Below, one piece after another: positions 36,206-47,716 of a stretch of 64,000 bases of DNA (position 1 is the first letter of the stretch; the number at the start of each line of letters is the position of its first letter). The notes below the pieces were generated by a model, which saw only the letters and a program-made list of their open reading frames with translations, was not told the origin of the DNA and searched no databases. The position numbers and the translations under genes were made by a program. This DNA comes from Homarus americanus (lineage: Eukaryota; Arthropoda; Malacostraca; Decapoda; Nephropidae). Location: assembly GCF_018991925.1 (NCBI RefSeq), contig NW_024753828.1:6367951-6431950 (forward strand). The letters are read 5' to 3'.

Positions 36206-36337
36206 CAAAATGTTAAATCCTTTTCCTACTCAGTTTAACTTCCGTAGGTCACTGAAGACGTAATTTCCATAATGGGAAGAGAGTAGACTTGACAGGGGAG
36301 AGCTTGGCTGTTGTCTCAAGATGGTAAGTACATGGTG

Positions 36338-36613
36338 GTGGAGAGAGGCATTATGGGAGTAGGAGTGAGGCATTATAGAAGCAGGAGTGAGGCATTATAG
36401 AAGTAGCAGGAGTGAGGCATTATGGGAGTAGGAGTGAGGCATTATAGAAGCAGGAGTGAGGCATTATAGAAGTAGGAGTGAGGCATACAAGAGTGAGGCA
36501 TTATAGACGTAGGAGTGAGGCATTATAGACGTAGGAGTGAGGCATTATAGAAGTAGGAGTGAGGCATACAAGAGTGAGGCATTATAGAAGCAGGAGTGAG
36601 GCATTATAAGAGT
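36338..36613. repeat. ~22-bp minisatellite
   Basis: About twelve units of GGCATTATAGAAGTAGGAGT plus GA, with ACAAGAG variants. Confidence 0.95.
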
Positions 36614-36901
36614 AACTGACGGGCGCCTCCTACTGAAAATAATCGTACTCAAAACCCAGCTTATATATATATAACTTTTTTTTTACACAACAAAAATACA
36701 AGGAATTAAACTAAGCTGTATTGACAGTCTAATATAACTGTATGATATAACAGTCTAATATAACTGGATGATATATACAAACATATAATAAACAGTTCGA
36801 TAATATAATATAAATATATTTTTTTATATTCATAATACTTGTAATGTACCTGTAGGAAATTACCTCCACAGGTTAATTAATAAAGCTAATTGTCACAACA
36901 G

Positions 36902-36935
<34 letters not shown>

Positions 36936-37027
36936 CAAAACTGAAGGATTATCTAAATAAAACTTGTAATATTTTTTAAGTACATTTCTTTTATGTAATG
37001 CTTAATAATTCTCTGGCAATGGCATCA
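36614..37027. other. AT-rich DNA with (GA)n
   Basis: A duplicated AACAGTCTAATATAACTG motif near 36725-36765, and (GA)n at about 36906-36933. No gene. Confidence 0.65.
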
Positions 37028-37243
37028 ATGAGTGAGTGAGTGAGTCAACCAGTGAGTGAGCCAGTCAGCCAGTGAGTGAGCGAGTCAACCAGTGAGTGAG
37101 CGAGGCAACCAGTGAGTGAGCCAGTCAGCCAGTGAGTGAGTAAGCGAGCCAGCCAGCGAGTGAGTGAGTAAGCGAGCGAGTGATCAAAAAATCTAATCGA
37201 TAACTCATATTGTCTCGTGTGAGTGTACAGGTAATTGTTTTTG

Positions 37244-37300
<57 letters not shown>
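37028..37300. repeat. GAGT/CAGCC repeat block and (CA)n
   Basis: Units combining AGTGAGTGAGC with CAGTCAGCC/GAGTCAACC at about 37028-37182, and (CA)n at about 37247-37299. Confidence 0.92.
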
Positions 37301-37301
<1 letters not shown>

Positions 37302-37619
37302 GTTCTATATCTATTACCTCTCTAATTAAATACCTTTGAAGATAAATTAAGGACAAACCGGAATAAATTGTATTACCTGTTGAACCAAGATTAAACCAGG
37401 TATTAGTGTTGACTTTCCGGCGAATTGATAAATATAATGGAGAGATTAACTTACATTATGCATGAATTATTGTACAAAATATCCAGTTCATGACATTAAT
37501 TAATTATTTAGTTTACTGCATAGCAAATTATTATTAGTATAATTATTTTAATATTTAAACTTGGCAAAATAATGTATCAACTGACATATCAAATCAAAAT
37601 GTTAGGAAGTTTGTGTTAT
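37301..37619. other. AT-rich unique DNA
   Basis: Nothing recognised. Confidence 0.6.
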
Positions 37620-37790
37620 AATCATTAGGTTAGATTAGGTTGGGTTAGGTTAGGTTAGGTTGGGTTAGGTTAGGTTAGGTTAGGTTAGATTAGATTAGAT
37701 TAGATTAGGTTGGGTTAGGTTAGGTTAGGTTAGATTAGGTTGGGTTAGGTTAGGTTAGATTAGGTTGGGTTAGGTTAGGTTAGATTACTC
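37620..37790. repeat. Interstitial TTAGG array with higher-order pattern
   Basis: TTAGG units mixed with TTAGA and TTGGG in a recurring order (TTAGATTAGGTTGGGTTAGG), showing secondary amplification of a variant block. Confidence 0.94.
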
Positions 37791-37861
37791 GTACGTGTGT
37801 CTGTCAACCTTCATAGTGTTTTTATTCAGTTGCGTGGAGTGTGAATGTATGTCCGTGTGTG

Positions 37862-38111
37862 TTACAGTACCGAGGATGAGGTTGACCTTGTGACAGTACC
37901 GAGGTTGAGGTTGACCTTGTAACAGTACCGAGGCTGAGGTTGACCTTGTAACAGTACCGAGGTTGAGGTTGACCTTGTGACAGTACCGAGGCTGAGGTTG
38001 ACCTTGTAACAGTACCGAGGCTGAGGTTGACCTTGTAACAGTACCGAGGCTGAGGTTGATCTTATAACAGCGTAGAGGGGGTGAGGTTTGACGACGCAGT
38101 TACCAAAGGCC

Positions 38112-38155
<44 letters not shown>
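37862..38155. repeat. 29-bp minisatellite and (CA)n
   Basis: Seven copies of AGTACCGAGGCTGAGGTTGA plus CCTTGTAAC at about 37865-38070. (CA)n at about 38112-38151. Confidence 0.95.
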
Positions 38156-38156
<1 letters not shown>

Positions 38157-38189
38157 AAAGGTTGGCATGACGCTGTGCCTGACGGTGGG

Positions 38190-38235
38190 TGAAACTCCGC
38201 CTGTGGTTAGGTTAGATTAGGTTAGGTTAGGTTCT
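38190..38235. repeat. Short TTAGG run
   Basis: A few TTAGG/TTAGA units near 38204-38233. Confidence 0.8.
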
Positions 38236-38341
38236 GCTAGGGTTTTAAAACGTTCGTAGTTGGATTTTCTTTTTGTTGTTGTTGATAGAATAGTTCCCCC
38301 TTGTATGTAGTGTCTTAACGTGTCTGTCAGTGTGTTAGTAC

Positions 38342-38795
38342 TATCAGGTGGGCGGAGGGTGAGGTGGAGTATGAAGTGGAGTATGAGGTGGAGGGTGAGG
38401 TGGAGTATGAGGTGGAGGGTGAGGTGGAGTATGAAGGGAGTATGAGGTGGAGGATGAGGTGGAGAGGGAGGGTGAGGGAGTATGAGGCGGAGGGTGGATA
38501 AGAGGTGAGCAGAGGAGCAGAGGTGAGTATGAAGGGAGGCGAGGTGGAGGTGAGGTGGGAGTATGAGGTGGAGGGGTGAGGTGGAGTATGCAAGGAGCAG
38601 GAGGTGGAGGGCAGGTGGAGCAAGGAGGTGGAGGGTGAGGTGGAGTATGAGGTGGAGGGTGAGGTGGAGTATGAAGTGGAGTATGAGGTGGAGGGTGAGG
38701 TGGAGTATGAGGTGGAGGGTGAGGTGGAGTATGAAGTGGAGTATGAGGTGGAGAGTGAGGTGGAGTATGAGGTGGAGGATCAGGATGAGGTGGAG
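38342..38795. repeat. GGTGGAGTATGA minisatellite
   Basis: Units of GAGGTGGAGTATGA alternating with GAGGTGGAGG, about 450 bp, with truncated units at about 38430-38630. Confidence 0.94.
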
Positions 38796-39145
38796 AGTCT
38801 CAGTTCCTCCCAGGGTAGACTTGTTCCGAGGTACTTCCGCCCCAACACTGAACTGTACTCAAAGGGAAAATACTTCACCTTGATACCAACAGTGACCACC
38901 AGACTTTCGCTTCCTATATGTCTGTGTGTTCGTCAGTGAGGCAGATAGTGGGTGTGTAGTGACTGTGGTGGCGGGACGTACCTGGTCTAGGAAGCTTCTC
39001 ACCCCGACACACAGACAGACAAGTAACTATTGTTTTGTCTTATAGTTTGTTGATTGTCTGCTTCTCCTCGCCAGTTTTTCTTCTTTTAAAAGTTTTGTGT
39101 GGTGGTAATTTTTAGCTTTAAATCATCAACATAATTTTACGTGAG
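38796..39145. other. Unique DNA
   Basis: A plus-strand frame leaves the minisatellite and stays open to 38939, but the unique part has no recognisable domain or splice signal. I do not call a gene. Confidence 0.5.
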
Positions 39146-39156
39146 ATATGGACTTT

Positions 39157-39234
39157 GTGTGGTATGTATGTATGTATGTATGTATGTATGTATGTATGTA
39201 TGTATGTATGTATGTATGTATGTATGTATGTATG
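39157..39234. repeat. (TATG)n microsatellite
   Basis: About nineteen uninterrupted TATG units ending exactly at the SINE 5' end. Confidence 0.97.
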
Positions 39235-39410
39235 GCGACCTGTGGTGTAATGGCCAGCATGCTAGCCTCGCAAGAGAGCGGACCCGGGTTAGATCCCCGG
39301 GCAGGGAGAAACTATGGGCAAGTTTCTTTACGCCATTTCCCAGCAGTAATTGAGAACCTAGAGTCCGAGATGTTAATCGATTTGTGGATCGTGTTCCGGG
39401 GTAATGGTTA
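39234..39410 (+). mobile_element. tRNA-derived SINE (family 1), plus-strand copy
   Basis: Same element as 28321-28497. It starts GGCGACCTGTGGTGTAATGG (A-box region), has a B-box GGGTTAGATCC with a C-to-A change from the consensus GGTTCGATCC, and ends CCGGGGTAATGGTTAG. It therefore keeps a single TTAG of the tail. It is inserted immediately after (TATG)n and 20 bp before the end of a LINE relic. Shared body features include GGGCAAGTTTCTTTACGCCA. Several substitutions relative to the other copy indicate an old insertion. Confidence 0.87.
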
Positions 39411-39430
39411 GTCAGGGCAGTTGGCGAGTT

Positions 39431-39622
39431 AAGAACATAAGAAAATAAGGAGTCTGCAATAGGCCGGTTGGCCTGTTCATGGCAGCTCCTGTCGAGAGTT
39501 ACTAGCCTCCTTTTGAAACTTTCCAGCGTTCCCGCACTTACTACAAAGTTGCTAAGCTTGTTCCACTCGTCTACCACCCTATTTGTCCGGTCTTCTCGGA
39601 CTATTCCTTGATACTGGGTCAT
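39431..39622 (-). mobile_element. Non-LTR retrotransposon 3' end (RT C-terminal tail), copy A
   Basis: On the minus strand this encodes an open tail containing NRVVDEWNKL and SFKRRLVTLD, motifs typical of the C-terminal end of jockey/CR1-type LINE reverse transcriptases. It then ends in TTATTTTCTTATGTTCTT, the same style of end as the copies at 49.1 and 62.9 kb. Only the last ~64 codons are present, as expected of a 5'-truncated insertion. Its wording differs from copies B and C, so it belongs to a different lineage. Confidence 0.75.
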
Positions 39623-40180
39623 GCAACTCGTTAACTTAGGGTGTGGTTGTTGTGTTGGCGGCAGCTTCTACACCTTAAACAAATTCACGCTTAGGGCCGG
39701 CCATCCTCGTTACAAGAGGGGCAACTGTTATGTATGTATGTATCCTAAGTGGTGTTTGTGTATTGACAAGCCAGGGTGTTATGTGGTGGCATTAGTAACG
39801 TGGGTGACAGTGCGATGTATTTACCGGCGTGTGGGGTTGGGGGGGGGGTAGTAGGAGGGGGTAGTAGAGAGTGAGAAAACAACTCCTCCTGACGACTGTG
39901 AGTTGCCTCCTCAAGGTGAACAAGAAAGCCGGGTTAGAACTATTGCCTGTTGGCTTGAGACACAAAAAATTAGGGACATCTTTTTTTTGTTTTTCGGATA
40001 CAACTACTGCGCGTTCTCTCTCTCTTCTAACTAGTGACAATGGTGTGGCCATCGCATTCTCTAATGTTCTCAGATAACAAAACAATTGAACAGCCTGAGC
40101 GAGGATGAGAAGTGGTCACCCCCCCCCCGACTCCTCCTGTACCCTGATGACCCTTAGCCAGAAGAACTTATAGACATGTA
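39623..40180. other. Unique DNA with G-rich patch
   Basis: A G-run at about 39837-39865 (quadruplex-prone). Frames on both strands at about 39870-40080 are open but unrecognised. Confidence 0.55.
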
Positions 40181-40400
40181 AACAGGTAGATGGGTAGACA
40201 GGTAGACGGGTTGTTAGGTAGACGGGTAATTAGGTAGACGGGTTGTTAGGTAGACGGGTTGTTAGGTAGACGGGTAATTAGGTAGACGGGTTGTTAGGTA
40301 GACGGGTTGTTAGGTAGACGGGTAATTAGGTAGACGGGTTGTTAGGTAGACGGGTTGTTAGGTAGACAGATAGAAGGGTAGATAGATAAACAGATAGATA
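40181..40400. repeat. GGTAGACGGGTTGTTA minisatellite
   Basis: 16-bp units GGTAGACGGGTTGTTA, with every third unit GGTAGACGGGTAATTA. This is a regular three-unit higher-order repeat. Confidence 0.95.
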
Positions 40401-40574
40401 GGTGAGGAATATAAACAACTCATTACACCTCAAATACCTAAACTTTTTTTTTTTGTAGAATTATTTATCGTCTAGTATTGGAAAAAGTAAATAAACTTGG
40501 ACATAAAGCATTGGCGAAATATGTATATCATCTAACTTAGTATTAATCCCTTAAGTAAAGTCTAAAGACACATT

Positions 40575-40808
40575 AACGCGTATAGGTTAAAACAGTACAT
40601 CCGCCTATAGGTTAAAACAGTACATCCGCTTATAGGTTAAAACAGTACATCCGCGTATAGGTTAAAACAGTACATCCGCTTATAGGTTAAAACAGTACAT
40701 CCGCGTATAGGTTAAAACAGTACATCCGCGTATAGGTTAAAACAGTACATCTGCGTATAGGTTAAAACAGTACATCCGCCTATAGGTTAAAACAGTACAT
40801 CCGCTTGT
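40575..40808. repeat. 25-bp minisatellite
   Basis: Nine copies of TATAGGTTAAAACAGTACAT plus CCGCN, where the last base alternates C, T or G. Otherwise almost identical. Confidence 0.97.
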
Positions 40809-41035
40809 TATCCAGAGTCCTGCAAAAAATGTGAATAAACTGATAACAAGTTGGATTCACGTCTCTGGTTATATCATTGTTATCGCCCAGTACTCGAGGC
40901 CCTATATAGAGTAAATCTATCAAGAGGAATAATTTTATGAAGCTTATGGTGAAGGAGAGACACAGGGCGGGTGTGTTGTTCCATGTCCCGTTGGAGGAAA
41001 CTGATGCCGCGCCCTCACTCGTTTGCTCAGTGAGG

Positions 41036-41094
<59 letters not shown>

Positions 41095-41250
41095 TACCTT
41101 GAACCAAATACAAGCTGAAAACATGATAGCGTCTATACCTCAGCTGTACTTGTTCCTAATAATAATAAAAAAAGTCTCCTGTGAGTCTCTTGTGATCATA
41201 GACTCAAGTAGAATCATTGTTATCCTCAGAAAATAATTTGTAGATGAATT
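40809..41250. other. Unique DNA with (CA)n
   Basis: (CA)n at about 41043-41092. No coding region supported. Confidence 0.65.
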
Positions 41251-41285
41251 TGAAGTAAACCTAACCTAACCTAACCTAACCTACT
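41251..41285. repeat. Short CCTAA run
   Basis: About five CCTAA units. Confidence 0.93.
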
Positions 41286-41815
41286 ATGTCCACTGTAAGT
41301 TGACTAGATGACAAAAGACAATCACGTATATAGAACAATTAACAAGATCATTAGACCCCAAGATGTCGTCATAGTTAGACTAATGCTAGGGGTAAAATTA
41401 CCTTTTGGCATTTTGTCCCTTTATGCAAATGTAAACACTATGCCCAGCCATTATGCCCACACAATACAATGTGTCTCGGACTGTGTTAGATAGATAATGA
41501 TGATGATAATGATTTTACAATGATTTTACTCTACATTTTATACTAAGAATACAACTAAAAATTCTCCTTAATTATTCAGTGTCACAATTATTCTTTTTTT
41601 TTTATCTCTTCTCAAATAAATTTTTTTTATTAGCATTCACAGGATGAGTATGGGGGTGCACAATGAACTAGTCAGTATTTGTGGGCATATTCCAATTCAG
41701 TTGCTCATCTACACCACCAGTCACCATCACCACCATCATCACTACCACCATCACTAACACCTACACCATCACCTACACCACTACCTACACCACCTGTTAA
41801 GTGTCACAGCCTGTC

Positions 41816-41871
<56 letters not shown>

Positions 41872-41875
41872 TGGT
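41286..41875. other. AT-rich DNA, ACC tract and (GT)n
   Basis: Degenerate CACCAT/CACCTA trinucleotide-like tract at about 41708-41795 and (GT)n at about 41819-41868. Confidence 0.75.
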
Positions 41876-42029
41876 CTGCTCAGCTGTTGTTGACAGAGGC
41901 CGATACTATCACGGAGGAGGAAATACTACAGCGCCCAAAGTGGTCTTTGTCGGGCAGCCTGCATCCGTGTGTGGGGCAGAGAGTTCCTCGGGAAGCTAGG
42001 GGGTGAGGGAGAGAATGGGGGGAGGAAGG

Positions 42030-42034
42030 AGGAG

Positions 42035-42065
<31 letters not shown>

Positions 42066-42100
42066 GAGTTACACAGATATTGGAAAAGACTGTCTAAAGA

Positions 42101-42143
<43 letters not shown>

Positions 42144-42179
42144 GAGTTACACAGGATATTGGAAAAGACTGTCTAAAGA

Positions 42180-42226
<47 letters not shown>

Positions 42227-42258
42227 ATACACAGGATATTGAAAAGACTGTCTAAAGA

Positions 42259-42303
<45 letters not shown>

Positions 42304-42339
42304 GAGTTACACAGGATATTGAAAAGCACCGTCTAAAGA

Positions 42340-42415
<76 letters not shown>
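42030..42415. repeat. Composite repeat: (GA)n joined by a ~50-bp conserved linker
   Basis: Four blocks, each a (GA)n run followed by a linker containing AAGGAGAGTTACACAGGATA and AAAGACTGTCTAAAGAGTAA. The last block ends in about 35 GA units. The linker is nearly constant while GA length differs. Confidence 0.95.
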
Positions 42416-42418
<3 letters not shown>

Positions 42419-43150
42419 AACGCTGATTAAGTAAAGAGGAAAATACAAGTATAAATGAAAGATGGTAGACGAGGGATAAGGGAAGATAAATAGAAACGTA
42501 AAGAAAATACACACGTGAACAGATACTTACAACGGTGAGTGAAGAATGAGAGGGCGGGGAGAATGGTCACACGTAAGATCTTATATAAATGTTAACAGTA
42601 AAGGGTAAGAGACAGTAAGAACAAACGATAAACGGGAGAAAATTGAATAATGAAAGATAACGTCTGAGTAAATAAAAATCTCAATTAAGATAATAAACAG
42701 TTTGATGAAGATAAATAATACAAGTGAAGATAAAAAAGATGTTTTGATAATTAAAAAAAAAAGAATTAAATATAATATGAAATGTATGTTATATTATTGT
42801 CTTGTAACAGTGAGGTGACCTTTCTCTCTCACCTGTCCCTGGGAAGAGAATTAAGGTGTTTCTTGTAATTAAAACAGCTGTCATGTGCAGTAAGAGGTGA
42901 GCTCCTCTTGGTTAAACCTGGCTGGGAGACGAGAGGAAAACATTAACACCATCTTGTGAATCCCAGACGAATGTTAATGTGACTCAGGCAACGAAAAGGC
43001 ATTACTTACTGATTTTCTTCATTTTAAAATAATATATTAGTTCTCTTATCACGCGGGAGGGGATTGGAGGGAATATTATGTCGACTACAAGTCTTCCAAA
43101 TTTATCTACGAGTGACTTAACACAATAACATGTCACTGTAACACATCAGC
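42416..43150. other. AT-rich unique DNA
   Basis: No gene or element recognised. Confidence 0.6.
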
Positions 43151-43159
43151 CAGAGTCAG

Positions 43160-43928
43160 TTGATGAAGGAGTAGAGAGGGTGAATGAGGGCCCCATAAAC
43201 CTAGAGAGGGTGAATGAGGGCCCCATAAACCTAGAGAGGGTGAATGAGGGCCCCATAAACCTAGAGAGGGTGAATGAGGGTCTCGTAAACCTAGAGAGGG
43301 TGAATGGGGCCCCTGAGCCTGGGGAGGGGTGAATGTGGGCTATAGGCATGGGGAGGGTGGATGAGACCCATAGAGGAGGGTGAATGGGGGCCCCATAAGG
43401 AGGGGTGAATGAGGGCCCCTGAGGCCTGGAGGAGGATGGGGCCCAAATGGGAGGGGTGGATGATGTTGTAGGCCTGGGGAGGTGAATGGGGGCCCCTGAA
43501 ACCAGAGGAGGGTGGATGGGGGCCCCAGGCCTGGGGGAGGGGGTGGGATGGGGGCCTGGGCGTGGGGAGGGGGTGAGATGGGGGCCCCTGGGCCAGAGTG
43601 GATGGGGCCCCATGTGGGCCCTGGAGGAGTGGATGAGACACAAAGCCTAGAGAGGGGTGAATGAGGGCCCATAAACAGAGAGAGGTGAATGAGGGACACA
43701 AACCTGAGAGGGTGAATGAGGGCCTATAGGCCTAGAGAGGGTGAATGGGGCCCCATAAACCTAGAGAGGGTGAATGAGGGCCCCATAAACCTAGGGAGGG
43801 TGAATGAGAGCCCCCACAAGCCTAGAGAGGGTGAATGAGGGCCCCCACAAGCCTAGAGAGGGTGAATGAGAGCCCCCACAAGCCTCGAGAGGGTGAATGA
43901 GAGCCCCCACGAGCCTCAAGAGGACCCA
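43160..43928. repeat. ~30-bp minisatellite
   Basis: About 770 bp of GAGAGGGTGAATGAGGGCCC plus CATAAACCTA units. Both ends are regular and the middle (43300-43640) is scrambled with G-rich variants. Proline-rich minus-strand frames are shadows. Confidence 0.95.
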
Positions 43929-44303
43929 CTGTTACCCCTTGCCAGGTCAACTCAAAGGGTCAAATTCGCTTAAGGTAATTGCGATCCGTTTGAGTGAGAC
44001 TAGACTCTGCCTCTCTCTTCCTTTGTCTTCTCTCTCTATTTTGTCTCATTTTCTCTCGTTTCTATAATTCCCACCGACGTAAAAATGAATATTATTATAA
44101 TCTGATAATTTGTGCACACCGATAATTATCTTCACTACAACTTATAACTGTGTCTTAATTATTTTTTTCCTCGAGATTTCAGAATTATTTACGTGTTTTT
44201 TCCCCTCCAATATTTCCTTCAAGATTAAAGAGTTGCCAGTCATGTCTGTCGGTGATTATTTCTTTCTCTTGACGACTCCATGTTGATTACTGTCTCTGTC
44301 TAT
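43929..44303. other. Unique DNA
   Basis: Pyrimidine-rich start, then AT-rich. Nothing recognised. Confidence 0.55.
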
Positions 44304-44306
44304 CTA

Positions 44307-44385
<79 letters not shown>

Positions 44386-44386
44386 T
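44304..44386. repeat. (TGTC)n microsatellite
   Basis: About nineteen TGTC units, preceded by CTAT variants. Confidence 0.98.
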
Positions 44387-44724
44387 CCAGGATGCAAAGA
44401 GTTCGCGAAAATATTCCCCTTGACGCAGAAAGTCTTGACTCTGTATACGAAAGTCAGGTTTCTCACTTATTAGACTACAGGTACAGGTAGGGAAGGGGGG
44501 GGGGATTAGGGCAGGTAAGTACGTCACTAATAAACCCAGTCATTATAATCTTGTTTTTGTTTCCATATAAAGTTGTAATTGTGTTGGGAGATGAGATGGT
44601 TTTGTGGGGTGTGTGAGAGGTGAACAGAGGACAGTACTGATGGTGTCAACTACAGATGGTACAGTGGTGTTTAATATATCATGCCTGTAGGTGCAGCGGT
44701 TAAAGTAATGAAGATTATGCTGAA

Positions 44725-44784
<60 letters not shown>

Positions 44785-46120
44785 TAATAATAATAATTAA
44801 CGATTTATTGAATAGTTCTGCAGTCCGAAGGCTGAAAATATACATTAGACAAAAATGACTTATTACATACAAAGACATGGGGTGGGTGGGTCGTTTAACA
44901 AAAGCCTTCATTACTGAAAGGAGAAGGAACAATGATTGAACATACAAATTATTATAGTTTACAGTTGGTGGCCCGGGCTGGTCTCTTGCCCTACTGTGTG
45001 AGGTCACGTAGGCCACGTGGTGTAGTAACTCGTCCGTAGGTGTAGATATAAAGGACCTCACTTGGTCATGGAGACACCGGGTGGTGTAAAGTGGTATCAC
45101 ATTACCTCACTCTGCTAAGTGGTGTGTGGTATCTCGTAGTCAGGTGTAAAGCCGACCCACTGTTGTTCCCGGGGTGGACTAATTAACACCGCCTGGACAG
45201 AAGATGGTGGTCAGTTCCCAGGGATGCTTATTTCTGGGATTGTGGACCTCACTGGTGGGTTAAGTCAGGTTTGCGAAGGTGTGTTACTCTCTACACAGGG
45301 ACGAACTATGCACAAACTATACACTCATAACTAATGTTGGTGTTATAATATGCTACTATAGTATTTAAGTGCTAAGGTCTTTTTAGTGTTTTTTTTTACA
45401 TAATAACGTAAGAACATACGAACAAAATATAGTTAATTATTACCCTTTAGTTGAAATTAACGCTTTATTTACTTTCGTAACTCAAGAAACTTTTTCATTA
45501 CGAAACATTTGAGAAGATGTCGATATAATTCCTGTGTTTAGAAATCAGAAAAATTATTACTAGACTTCTACATAAAAGAGAATAAACAAAACAAAGCACC
45601 AATCACAACTCAGCACTATTCAATACATCTCTTGTGATTAGACGGTATATTAGGGGAGATATTATCAGCTCCGGCTCACGAGGGGATCCAAGTCACTTCT
45701 TTTACCACCTCAGATAGAACTCAAAGCTCCCAATGGGATAAAATTCTTAGGATAACACAAATATTTGCTGTGTGATAACGTTAAGTTCCTCTGGTCCAAT
45801 ATGATAGCCAGTCTAAACACAGCTTTCTATTTTATATTAAGTCCGCGCATAAAAGCTTTAATATTCTTACTTTACGATGCTAACTCATGCGTGATAATAT
45901 ACATTACGCTTATATGTATATTTTCGATACATAGCTCTATATTATTGGTATGTATAGTAGTTGTTTTTCACAGTGATCCTTTTGGAAGTATCGAGACGGC
46001 CAGAGATTGTCCTGATACATTCTGTTGATGATGAAACCCCCAGCAGAAGTGTGAGAGGTGAGGTGTTAGGTGACCTTCCTCCGCCCCTGCATTAGGCTAA
46101 GGGTCACAGACAGGCGGATG
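44387..46120. other. Unique AT-rich DNA with one (GT)n
   Basis: (GT)n at about 44728-44777. The remainder lacks repeats and recognisable coding motifs. The 87-codon plus frame at 45765 is hydrophobic but has no supporting context. Confidence 0.55.
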
Positions 46121-46260
46121 TGAGAGTTGGCGGAGGAGGAGGAGGACAAGGGGAAGAGAGGAGGGCATGGGGAAGAGAGAGAGAGAGGGAGGAGGATAAG
46201 GGGAATAGAGAGGGGGCGTGGAGGAAGAGGAAAGGGGGGGTAGGAGGAGAACAGGAAGAA
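46121..46260. repeat. Purine-rich low-complexity tract
   Basis: GGAGGAGGAGGACAAGGGG-type sequence. The short minus-strand frame that starts upstream (ATG complement near 46368) runs into it. Confidence 0.75.
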
Positions 46261-46941
46261 TGGAAGCTTGTGTGAGGAAGCTCCGCCTGGCTGGTGAGAC
46301 GAACTGATTACACGCTTCAGAAATTGTGTGAGCTGCAGGGGTTGCCACGTCATCATCCGAGGCACTCATTTTGGGGGTCAAGGGGATAAATAAATACGCC
46401 ACTCATTACGTCGAGAGTGTAAAGGATAAACAAAGTGACGATGGAGGAGAGGGCGTGTGTGGTTGGAGAAGGAGGTTCATGGTTCTTCTATATAATTTTT
46501 ACTCTTTTTTTTAGTCTGTTATTCACTTTACCACATTAGTTCCTCACCTTGATACGTCTTCTCATTGCATTCATTAACTTAACACGTGATAAAAGGCGTC
46601 TTTCTGTCTGTCTGTGTGGGTATCTGTCTGTCTGTCTGTCTGTGTGGGTGTCTGTCTGTCTGTGTAGGTGTCTGTTTGTCTGTCTGTGTGGGTGTCTGTC
46701 TGTCTGTCTGACACATCTCCTCCCGTGGGCTGTCTGGCTGTGATGTAGTTTTTCAGTAACTTTGAAGGATCATAGATTAAAGAGAAAGAGAGAGAGAGGA
46801 GGGGAGGGGGGTATAGATGCTACAAAGACAAGATAAAATTTACTAATGAACTTATTTGACTCGAGTTAATTCGACAGCAAAAATAAAAAATCAACTTCCA
46901 GTCATGGTAAATAATTCCCTTTGATTATCACTAACTCTTGC

Positions 46942-46945
<4 letters not shown>
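46261..46945. other. Unique DNA with (TGTC)n/TGGG block
   Basis: About 46600-46712 holds CTGTCTGTCTGTGTGGGTGT-type repeats. No gene called. Confidence 0.65.

Positions 46946-47013
<68 letters not shown>
46946..47013. repeat. (GT)n microsatellite
   Basis: About 33 GT units. Confidence 0.98.
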
Positions 47014-47016
<3 letters not shown>

Positions 47017-47154
47017 AAGTAGAGTTCTTATTCATCTCTTCTCTCTCCTTATCTATTTGTTAGTATATTTACCTCTGCCGTTATCTCCATACACGTTTAT
47101 TTGTTATTGTGTTCTTGTTTATGTTGTGTAGTCTATCATCTCTTGGTGCTTCAG

Positions 47155-47252
47155 CTTGAGGCGAATGATCAGCTTGAGGCGAAATGATCAGCTTGAAGCG
47201 AATGATCAGTTTGAGGCGAAATGATCAGGTTGAAGCGAATGATCAGTTTATA
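47155..47252. repeat. ~19-bp minisatellite
   Basis: Five copies of CAGCTTGAGGCGAATGAT with an extra A in alternate copies. Confidence 0.93.
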
Positions 47253-47636
47253 CAGTGTAAGGTTAATAATATGTATGATTTGTATGAGTGTATGCATAGA
47301 GTCGAACTGTATAATGAATATGTATAAATGATATTAGCTTATGTATATTTTATCTCAAGATGTGTATAGAATATTTATAAATTAGCTTGCAATGTTAACT
47401 ACAGATCTTGAATGTTAATAGACATCCTTTAGTTATGTTTTTGTTAATGTTAAATGGCGTTAATGTGGTAATATGTTTTAATATTCACTAGACATTTTTA
47501 TTAGTATGAGTGTAATGAAATCAATCGACACGGTGCCTATTAGGAGAGAGATTTTATAATAGGAGTGTTTGGATTATTAAGTCTTTAAATTTAAATTATA
47601 ATAAATATCTTGAAATTTAGATAAAAGTATGTTGGC

Positions 47637-47667
<31 letters not shown>

Positions 47668-47716
47668 AGTTACCCAGAGCTTCTAGTAACCTAATACCTT
47701 TTCTTTTCTTCCTCAG
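47253..47716. other. AT-rich DNA ending in (CT)n and a polypyrimidine tract
   Basis: (CT)n at about 47638-47666, then CCTTTTCTTTTCTTCCTCAG ending at 47716, a strong splice-acceptor context. Confidence 0.6.

Noticed and set aside
39234..39320. Functional tRNA gene at the SINE head
   Set aside because: The same ~177-bp unit occurs at 28.3 kb including a non-tRNA body, so it is a retroposed element.
40575..40808. CRISPR-like array of ~25-bp repeats
   Set aside because: Units are contiguous with no unique spacers, and the window is clearly eukaryotic.
41877..42006. Possible exon after (GT)n (reading LLLTEADTITEEEILQRPKW)
   Set aside because: The upstream acceptor lacks a polypyrimidine tract and the frame starts within the microsatellite. 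Insufficient support.
43146..43643. 165-codon proline-rich minus-strand frame
   Set aside because: Repeat-derived (30-bp unit), with frames equally open in register-shifted readings.
46261..46402. Minus-strand coding start (MSASDDDVATPAAHT-like reading)
   Set aside because: The frame runs straight into a pyrimidine/purine low-complexity tract with no splice donor that I can defend. Too weak to call.
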